Shown: positions 55,890-64,000 of the stretch, in pieces
Position numbering within the stretch: the stretch's first letter is position 1
Layout: every line of letters starts with the position of its first letter
Assembly: GCF_963082655.1 (NCBI RefSeq)
Contig: NC_081552.1
Coordinates: 125,087,494 to 125,151,493 of the forward strand
Origin: Stomoxys calcitrans
Taxonomy: Eukaryota > Arthropoda > Insecta > Diptera > Muscidae
Direction of reading: 5' to 3'
DNA length: 64,000 bases
Notes under the pieces: model-generated
Databases searched by the model: none
Seen by the model: the letters and a program-made list of their open reading frames with translations, nothing else
Told to the model about the DNA's origin: nothing
Position numbers and translations under genes: made by a program

Positions 55890-56495
55890 TTACAATAACT
55901 TAAAATATTACAATAACTTAAAAATGGATTAACTCAACAACTGTCCATCGATGAACTTAATTCAATTTTTGGCTATGAAACTCCATTAAGGACCAGTGTT
56001 TATCGATGGAATGGTGAATTCAGCCGAGGTCATATTTCACTCCAAGACGAATTTCGTCAAGGTCGTCCAAAATCAGTTGTTGTTTCACAACCCATTGATG
56101 CTGTGCGCCAACTGATATTGCAAGATCGTAATGTGTGTGCGAGAGACAACCTTAGACATAAGTCGGACCAGCATACATTCAATATTGCATGAACATTTGA
56201 CCGTAAAAAAAAATCCCACACAATTTGTCAATCGCTAAAAAAGGCTCGTGTCGATTGGTCGAAAGAAATACTCCAAAAAAAACATCCGCCGTATAGTCCT
56301 GACTTAGCACCGCGTGACTTCGTTTAATTCCCGTACGTAAAATATAAAATGAGATGTCAACGTTTGGTTGATGTGTTCAGAATGCATGTTTTGGGGGTAC
56401 CTCAATCAAAGTGGGAAAAGCGCTTCGACAATTAGTTCGAACGAATGCAAAAGTTAATAGATCTTAATGGGGAATATTTTGAAAAACAATAAAGC
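55890..56495 (+). pseudogene. Classical mariner transposase, internally deleted
   Basis: Frame pieces read DELNSIFGYETPLRTSVYRW, FRQGRPKSVVVSQPIDAVRQ (N-terminal DNA-binding domain), then KKARVDWSKEILQK, and jump to HPPYSPDLAPRDF, the block holding the last catalytic aspartate of DD34D mariners. The tail QSKWEKRFDNWFERMQKLI is present. The middle with the first two catalytic aspartates is deleted, and frameshifts and a stop after PRDFV remain. The copy is dead. Confidence 0.85.
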
Positions 56496-56780
56496 TATTT
56501 TCGATGATTAATATTTGTTTTTGTTCTCTTATCCAGAAATTTAAAAGACAACCAAATGCACCTATGTCTATTAAACTCCAAAAAATAGCATTTATTGTAT
56601 TAAAATACTAAAAAAGGTCAAGCACAAACCGCTTTGAAATTAAATTTTTGTGAAGTTTTTGAAACCATTTTGTGCGCGAGTTTGTTTTTAAGGAGCCACC
56701 TTATATATATTGTGAGAAATTTGTATCCTTTCGAAGTAATATGGGCACGCACAAATGTTTAATGTTAATGGAATGAACGT
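56496..56780. other. Unassigned DNA between mariner and copia remnants
   Basis: Includes GTTTTTAAGGAGCCACCTTATATA near 56686. No gene is recognised. Confidence 0.35.
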
Positions 56781-59344
56781 TTTATTAAGGCTCAAATGTG
56801 TTTCGTTCTGTTGTGGAAAATTGAATTCATGTTCAACAATTTAGCAGAGGTTCATCGGTCCTCTTGAATACTAAACTGCAATTTTCAGCTCCTTTTAAAC
56901 AGCGCATTACCTGCTTCGCAACTGTCCGTTGCGGCTGACCATAATTTATGTTTTATTGACTGAGAATACTTACTGCATGTGCAATATCTGGTTTTGTAGT
57001 GACCCAATTATATTTTGGTATGGCAAATTTTTCACTCCAGTATTCTCTTCTTCGGTTTAAGGGCATATCTTTTGATAGTTATAAGCATATCTTTTGATAG
57101 TTATAAGCCACTATTTAAAGGACTCCTAACCGCGTTCGAATCCATCATATTAAATCACTGTCTGAACGAACTTCTGTTGGTACATTGTTATTTCTTTGGT
57201 TTCTGGGTTTTGGCGAAATTCTATTCCCTAACACATGTCCAGTATACCCAAGTCTTTCATTTAAAAAAAACTTCCTAATTCCGATTTCATTTGAATCCAT
57301 TTCCTTTCATTATTTGTTCCAATTATCAAGTCGTCTACGTAAATTGCTACAAAGGTGATATCTTTCTCATGCGTTGACATTCAGATGAAGAACACCCAGG
57401 TTTAAAATACTCTTCTGTATTGGTTTCATCTTGGACTTCAATTATGTCATCCTGAATTGCCTCTACTATTGGCACCACGTTTCTGGAGATCCTGTTGGCT
57501 GGAACTCGCCTGCTTTATTCTGAGCTCAAACGTCGTCAATAACATCAGAATAGTCATTTTCAGATCCATACGCATTTGCAAATCCCATAATCTATAAGCT
57601 TTAGATTTTGCAGAATATCCAATGAGAAAACATTTGTTCTATTTCTGCTTTTCTTTTGCACCAAAATTTTTAAAAATAACTCACCACAAGTTTACGCCCG
57701 GTCCACATTTAGAATGGTATTTCTTCATTTAAACTTCTTTAAGGGCATCTATTACGTATGTTATTTGCTGTGGATTACCCAGAAATTTGGAGCTAGGTCG
57801 AATTGTATCATCATACAACTGGCAATTTTCGCCAGCATTCGGTTCTCCCTTTCGGCGATTCCGTTTTGCTGTGGGGTGTATTCTACCGTAAATTCATGTT
57901 TAATGCCTTCTTCCTTTAAGTAATTCTGGAAACAGTTGTTGGCATATTTTGTGCTGTTATCAGATCAAATTGCATCAATCTTACGTCGAGTTCTTTTTTC
58001 GGCATTTTTTTGAATTCCTTGAACTTCTCTACCACCTAGTTTTTCTTTTTCAGGAAATCTATCTCGCACGATTTTGATTTTTCGTCAATGAATGTGAAAA
58101 AATACCTACTTCCTGCAAACGAATTCACCCTCATTGGGCAACATACGACGGTGGGTATCAGCTCCAGCAGTTCTGTTGATTCCGTCACTGATCTGAAAAA
58201 TGGTCTTTGGGACTGCTTTCCTCTTACACATGTATCGCATATCTCCAGATTTACATCAGTTTTACAATTAATGCCAATTACCTTTTCCTTTCTGATGATT
58301 TCTTTCAATGATTTCTCTTCGTTAAGGTGTCCAAAACGTTCATGCAATTCCTGTAGATTATTTGCTTCAGCACTTCGGCAATTTTCTTCGCAAACTTCTT
58401 CGACTTCACTACTACATTTTTGTCCCTTGTCGCTATAGTTACAGACGCATTCTTTGAAAATCTTACTCGAAGACCATGGTCCGTCATTTTTGCTACAGAT
58501 AACAAATTCGAACGTCAATCAGGAACATACAAAGTACCTTCTTATCTTACAGTGCAACCACCTTTAGACTTGAAAACAACATCACCACTTCCCTCAATTC
58601 TCGTAGACTCGTAATTTGCTAGATGTAAGGTAATATTTGTTGATGTATACATTTTCGAAAATTTATCCTTAACAGAGCACATATGTGATGATGCACCCGA
58701 ATCCAAACACTATTGGTTCCTCTCACACCTTGCAATCATCGGACTGTTGGAAGACTCTTGTTTCTTACCTTCTCCATTGGCGTTCTTATTTCCATTCTTC
58801 CGCTTGCAATCTTTAGCCATGTGTCCAACTTTTCTACACGAATAACATGAAAAATTAAACCTCTCTCTTTTTGGCATGATATTTTCATTTTTCTTCTTTA
58901 AATTTTTGCCGCCTTCTTCAGAAACATTGCATCTGTGTGTTCTTCGTTTTCATTTCTTTACCTGACCTCGAACTCTTCCAGAAGTTTTACCTTTAACGTT
59001 TCCGGATCTAACAGTTTCTCCTGAGTTTCAATGGCCATCGTGAATGTGTCATGTTCATCTGGTATGCTTTACAAAAATAAAATTGTCAGCTTTCATTAAT
59101 CTTGCCCACAATGTCAGAAAATTTTATTGTGAGGTCTCTGACGTCCTCTCCATTCTTCATTTCCAGCAAAATTAGAGATATCAGCAACACTACTTTGTGA
59201 GCAGCACCTTTGGATTGATAAATTCTATGTAATTTATCCCAAACATATTTGAATGTCTTGCAGATTTTGGTGTGCTTCCACTCCGTCGGAGCTATGCAAA
59301 ATCAAATCCGATTTGGTCTTGCCAATTGCATATCTTCTTCTTCC
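56781..59344 (-). pseudogene. Ty1/copia-type LTR retrotransposon, decayed gag-pol
   Basis: Minus-strand order from 59344 down: Gag remnant; zinc knuckle CYSCRKVGHMAKDC (58805-58847); protease LDSGASSHMCSVKDKF (about 58705); pre-integrase ELHERFGHLNEEKSLKE (about 58340); integrase zinc/core CDTCVRGKQSQRPF and NSFAGSRYFFTFIDE (about 58225-58090); RT active site VAIYVDDLIIG (57318-57350); RNase H region ending KPDIAHAVSILSQ and VAKQVMRCLKGAENCSLVF (about 56990-56850). Integrase before RT is the copia order. Stops interrupt protease and other parts, and a 22-bp tandem duplication lies at 57063-57106. LTRs were not found. The 5' part is cut at 59344/59345 by a Helitron. Confidence 0.85.
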
Positions 59345-61494
59345 TCTATTATATAAAAATGAAATTGTTGCGCTTTGTTTGTTAATTTGTTTGTCTGTTC
59401 CGTATAGGCTCAAAAACGGCTGAACCGATTTTCATGAAATTTTCACAGATTATAGAGTTTAGGCCTCCGGTGAAAATAGGGTACTACATCTTTCGATATC
59501 CGAAAGGGGGGCAGACCCTCCTCCTTACCTCAATTGTCAAAAACGTCAGATCTCGGAGATGCGTGCAGCGATTTAAGTGAAATTTTTCATGCCACCTCAT
59601 GGTACCCCAAAAAGTCGAAGTTGGTATAAAATTTTGGGGTCAACCAACATAGGTGGCCGCCCCCAAAACTTACCTGAACGGACATGCTTGCCTACTGGGA
59701 CAAATAGGTATCAAATGAAAAGTATTTAAGAGTAGAGTACGAACTTGGTATCAAAATGACACCCTTGTGTCGGGGGGTACCCTACCTCCAAAAACACCAC
59801 CCAACTGTACATTTTTACCACTTTGAGCAATATGGGTATCAAATGAAATGCATTTAAAAGTAGAGTACAAATCTGGGATAAAAATGTATTCCTTGGAGTC
59901 TGAGGGGTTTCCCTATCCCCAAAACCCCCAGCAGGACATATTTACCGATTGGGACAATATAGGTATCAAATGAAAGGTGTTTGGAAGTCAAGTACACATC
60001 TGTTATAAGAATTTGATTCAAGGTGTTTTCGGGGCCTCTCCAACGGCAAAAACCCCTAAAACAGGCATGAATATCCAACGTCGCAAAATGAGCATCAAAT
60101 GAAAGGTCCCCGAGTGTTGACCGAGAATCTGTTATTCAAATTTAGGACAGAGTCCGTGTAGTTCGATCGGGATAATATGGGAATTTAACAAATGGCCTTT
60201 GGCAGTAGAGTTCGAGTCTAATGTTGATATAAGAATTCAAGTATGTGGGTCACGTCCTGCCGTTCACCCGGACATGTAGATCGCCTTTTGGGTCTTAGCG
60301 TCAGGGGACCAATCCTCTCCTATTAATAAAAACAATACCAAATTATCCTGTAGGAGGTCCCAGGATATATTGTTTACAAATGAAGGGACGTGTCAGGGGG
60401 CAATCTCCCTGCCATCCTACCCAGAAAGGGGAATTAAGAATAATAAATGAAGGCCGATCAGGATAGAATAGGACAGCCAAAAAAGGTATTTTGTAGGAGA
60501 GTATACTTACCCTCAAATTGGGATAGACATAGGAGGACCTGCGGATTTTGAAATATGACTTTGAATGTAGATAACTAATACAAAAAAAAATTAATTAGTG
60601 TAGATCTGAACGATACCCGTAGCACTGAATTTCTGAATAGCGGCCTTCACAATCCTTGACATAATGTTGATGTTATTTAGGATCAGCCCCCTAAACTCCC
60701 ATAAAACCGGCCATGTTTGTCTACTATAATAATAAGGGGCTAAAATAATAGGTATTTGAAAGTACAATAGAAAACGAATTTGATATCCAATTTTGAGACC
60801 AAGTGTTTGAGGGTAGTCTCACCCCATAAACTCCCCTGAACCAATTACAATTGCGGCTCAAATAAAATGATTTTAAAAGTAGAGCACGATGCTGATATTT
60901 ATTTTTTCACGGCTACGTGTGTGGGTGACCACCCCACCCTACTTACCCCTCAAACTGGATATATTTGTGGATTATGCCAAAAAGGGGTTCAAATCTGATA
61001 TCTGTTTTATTGCCAAGTTTTTTAGGGACGTCTCACATCATAAACTTTCCCTGAACTACACATATACCGACTATAACAATATGTAGCTCAAATGCGGTTT
61101 TTGGGAGTAGAGTATGAATCTGATATCCACTTTCGTGGAAAAACGTTTGCCTACCCATCTCCAAAGCCGCCAACTGGAAATTTAAGCCAATGAAGACAAC
61201 ATTAGGCTCAAATGAAAGATATTTGAGACCAGAAAACGAATCTGATACATGGGGTACCACCTCACCCACAAAAAACACCGTCATACCGGACATATTTACC
61301 GACCATAACAATATAAGGCTCAAATGAAAGAAATTTGGGAGTAGAATACCAATATTATATCCACACTTTGGGGCGAAATATCTGAAATATCTAGCACCCC
61401 CAAACAGGAATTTTTCCCTGATTGTGTCAGTATAGGGCTTAGATAAAATTAAAGAGTGAAAGAAGGCACAGCGGAGAGGGTCCTGTCCAGCTAG
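59345..61494 (+). mobile_element. Non-autonomous Helitron, subfamily 2, inserted in copia gag
   Basis: Starts TCTATTATATAAAAATGAAA and ends GAGAGGGTCCTGTCCAGCTAG, directly followed by T. The conserved GGCTCAAAAACGGCTGAACC block is near 59408. The rest is a degenerate tandem array ('CAAATGAAAGGTATTTGGGAG') with an internal segment (60360-60600) shared with the Helitrons at 61495 and 23169. No Rep/helicase gene is present. Confidence 0.83.
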
Positions 61495-61910
61495 TCTATT
61501 ATATAAAAATGAAATTGTTGCGCTTTGTTTATTTGTCTGTTCCGTAAAGGCTAAAAAACGTCTGAACCGATTTTCAAGAAATTTTCACAGATCTTAGAAT
61601 TTAGGCATCCTGTGAAAATAAGGTACTAAATTTTTGGGTATCAGACAATATATTGTTTACAAATGAAAGGACGTGTCGGAGGGCAATTTCCCTCCCATCT
61701 TACCCAGTAAAAAGGAATTAAAATTAATAATAAATGAAGGTCGATCAGGATAGAATAGGAATGCAAAAAAGGTCTTTGGTAGGAGAGCACACTTTTTACC
61801 CTCAAATTGGGATAGACATAGGAGGACCTGCGGATTTTTATCCCAAGTGGTAGCTTTGAAATATGATTTTGAAGGTAGATAACCAATACAAAAAAATTAA
61901 TTAGTGCATA
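61495..61910 (+). mobile_element. Second Helitron of subfamily 2, abutting the first
   Basis: TCTATTATATAAAAATGAAA starts at the base after CTAG of the preceding element. It repeats the 5' block (GTCTGAACCGATTTTCAAG) and then jumps to the internal segment ACAATATATTGTTTACAAATG. It lacks a CTAG end, so it is 3' truncated. Confidence 0.8.
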
Positions 61911-62700
61911 TAATCCAAATTTCCTAGCTCGAGCTAGATTTGTTCAAAGACAGCCTCAATTCTTGGGTATTTTGCTATCCATTCGTATTTAATGGGTTAG
62001 TGACATTTGCCCTAAGACCGAATCACCCACTTTATTTTGCATTTTAAAATAATTATTTCAAATGAAATCATTTAATTTTTTACATGGAATTTCATAATTC
62101 TCAATACGGTATTTAAGGCAATTTATACGGAGCTCATGGTGAGCTAGTAACTAAACCTATCAGTCAAAAGCAAGCAGTGTTGATTTTAAGAGAAATTTAT
62201 TAGTTCTGTATGCTTTGACTGTAGTGTTGGACACAGAGAAATATTTTTTAAAAAAATTTAAAATTTACTATTTGCTTCCAAAAAAAATCTTTTTACAATG
62301 AAAATATCTTAATACCCAATTTAAGCAAGGAAATGTGATAAAATAGTATTAGTCGGCAGACTTTCATCTATGAGTGCATGTGTTTAGGTCATTTGACATC
62401 AATTATTTATTTATATCATCCACCCAGTAAAAGTTAGTGGGCAAAGAAAGAAAAAATGCAAAAACGTGGAAATCTCTTTATATTTCTTATTTCTGGTTCT
62501 ACCACCTCTTCTTATTTTATATCCAATAAATTAGGAAAACTTTAGGACTTATAAAGGCATTATGCAATTTATAGCCATATACGGCAATAGTTGGATGAAG
62601 TTTGTACCGGACATCGTTTCCATCAAAAACGGATTTTCGATCGATTTCAATAAAGGTGAAATAAGCGGCATCATTTAAGCAGAACGTAGGTGACGCGTCG
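61911..62700 (-). repeat. Dispersed repeat D, copy 2 (unclassified)
   Basis: Inverted relative to 17140-18460, with the same blocks in order: TTTCCTAGCTCGAGCTA (61920), GAATTATGAAATTCC-type text, AGGTCATTTGACATCAATT (62387) and CGGACATCGTTTCCATC (62612). More compact than copy 1. Confidence 0.65.
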
Positions 62701-62929
62701 CAAAAATTGGTGAAATTATTTTTTTTTAAATATTTAACATATATAGTTGCTTAATTTTTTCAATTTGTTTGCGTAAAATTTTTTGGAAAAAACAGTCATT
62801 TAAAACCAAAAGATCGACACAAACAATAACCTGTTGAAATCTTAAAACTGGTTTAAGGGCAAATGAGCGCAAAAGAAAAAATGATTCGTCAAAACTATTA
62901 CTATAAAACTAAGATATTCCTAAACGAAA

Positions 62930-63640
62930 CCACATTTTGAAAGATTAGGATAGGCCCATCTTTTTAAATCCACATATCCCAAGCCTGCCGTAATGCATCT
63001 TTTAGTATGTAAGTTTAGAAACTCCAACTCCTTCATGATTGACGTTGGTCTTACATTATTGAAAGCACCTTCAATAAAGAAATGCAACCATTTTATATAC
63101 CTTGACAGCGAGAGAACCATCTATGTTGCCGACTAGGTCGTGAAGGGCTGTTCCAGTGGATTTGCCTTTACTATATGCATGCTGTTGCCGCGTCAGGCAA
63201 TCTCCATGGATCTTTGCACCAAGATATGTTTCTATCAACCTCTCAAGAGTCTACAGCATAAAGGATGACAGACTAATAGGATGAAAATCTTTCGCTTTCG
63301 TGTGGTAGGGTTTTCCTGCTGTTGAAATGAAAATTACCTTTGTGTCCCTCCATCCTACAGGTAAATGTGACATGCTAATCCCTAAGCCAAGAAACCAGTC
63401 TATCAGACGCAGCTTGTAATTCAACCAGTGCGAGATCATCTGGGCCTGGCGATTTAAAGGAGTCGAATCTTCTTATCCCCCAAAGGATTTTCGGCTCAGA
63501 CACAATTTCCCCAATAACCTCCGACGAATGCATACCAGTGACAACATCTCCTGCTGCGACATTGTCCGTTGAAGAATTCCCCGGGAAATGTGTATCAACG
63601 AGTAGTTCTAGGTAGGTTCCCTTTCCCCTTTATTACAAAT
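62930..63640 (-). pseudogene. I/LOA-like LINE reverse transcriptase fragment
   Basis: Minus-strand text includes LPVGWRDTKVIFISTAGKP and KDFHPISLSSFMLKT (RT motifs 0-1, 63370-63250), RQQHAYSKGKSTGTALHDLV (about 63190) and GAFNNVRPTSIMKELEFL (motif A region, about 63070). The motif aspartate segment lies across a frameshift. It is related to the LINE at 33310-36120 but clearly a different family. YxDD and everything after are absent. Confidence 0.72.
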
Positions 63641-63703
63641 CGCCATATTTCAACTTATAATATATTCGATAAGTAGCTCACCCCTTTTGTTGACATCCGT
63701 GAT

Positions 63704-63722
63704 GTAGTAGTAGTAGTAGTAA
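63704..63722. repeat. (TAG)n microsatellite
   Basis: Six consecutive GTA/TAG triplets. Confidence 0.85.
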
Positions 63723-63838
63723 TGCTTCTTTCTTGATAAAAAATTATTTTTCATTCATTACACAATTCAAAATATTAATTTTAGAAGCAGCAGGAATTTG
63801 CAATGATGTAACAAATACGTCTATCTCGTTGTATATAA

Positions 63839-64000
63839 AACAAGTAAAAGCGTGCTAAGTTCAGCCGACAGGATCTTATATACCTTCAACCATGGATCGC
63901 ATTTGTCGAGTTCTTTGCGCGGTATCTCTTTTTAGGCAATCTAAGAATAATGAATAAGAGCTGTTATGCTACTGGAGCTACATCAAGTCATAGTCCGATT
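63839..64000 (+). repeat. R153-A element, left end, cut by the window edge
   Basis: CAAGTAAAAGCGTGCTAAG, then a decayed dyad (TTCAGCCGACAGGATC), TACCTTCAACCATGGATCGC and TCTCTTTTTAGGCAA. It continues past base 64000. Confidence 0.85.

Noticed and set aside
58088..58438. 116-codon plus-strand frame
   Set aside because: Antisense to the copia pre-integrase and integrase region.
56781..59344. Retrovirus-like or envelope-bearing element
   Set aside because: Integrase precedes reverse transcriptase and the motifs are copia-type. No envelope frame is present.
1..64000. Bacterial or phage accessory region
   Set aside because: No operons, ribosome-binding sites or dense coding. The sequence has SINE, LINE, mariner and Helitron content typical of an insect genome.

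Overview
This is a eukaryotic, AT-rich, intergenic or intronic window built almost entirely from transposable elements and their debris. No complete host gene is visible. The element mix points to an insect, most likely a higher (calyptrate, muscid-type) fly: Transib, mariner, Helitron, tRNA-derived SINE, I/LOA- and Jockey/CR1-like LINE and copia pieces, plus the recurrent 'AAGTAAAAGCGTGCTAAG ... ACCCTCCACCATGG' element, which I associate from memory with muscid genomes. Species cannot be fixed from the window.

The highlight lies at 3867-9225: an apparently complete Transib DNA transposon with an uninterrupted 680-residue RAG1-like transposase. All catalytic and zinc residues expected by comparison with RAG1 are present. 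It has two 1,431-bp terminal inverted repeats that look almost identical, ends that begin with the RAG signal heptamer CACAGTG, and a perfect 5-bp GC-rich target duplication (CGCCG). A possible host exon (3431-3772, minus) ends about 95 bp from its left end, so the element may sit in an intron.

Layout: 1-3866 holds a diverged 153-bp-unit repeat, unassigned AT-rich DNA and the candidate exon. 9226-16400 has 153-bp-unit elements (R153-A), Helitrons and SINE pieces, including a tandemly duplicated palindromic junction. 16690-25040 has a second repeat family (R153-B), an unclassified dispersed repeat (D), a SINE/R153-A inverted structure and two Helitrons tail to tail. 25044-31600 has a full R153-B copy, repeat family E, a palindromic duplication around a mariner, and a LINE. 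31610-36120 has three rearranged pieces of one I/LOA-like LINE. 36121-48865 has Helitrons, R153 copies, a MITE with clean TA duplication, broken LINE and mariner pieces and an intact-looking SINE. 48866-55846 is mainly R153-A copies, two of them directly tandem, and a 150-bp near-perfect palindrome. 55890-63640 has a deleted mariner, a broken copia element cut by a Helitron that is directly followed by a second Helitron, a second copy of repeat D, and a LINE fragment. The window ends inside another R153-A copy.

Nothing acts as a pathway. The functional unit that can be argued for is the Transib transposase with its own ends. Protein-coding remains elsewhere carry stops, frameshifts or deletions and look dead. 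Boundaries of diverged repeats are approximate because they were judged by eye.
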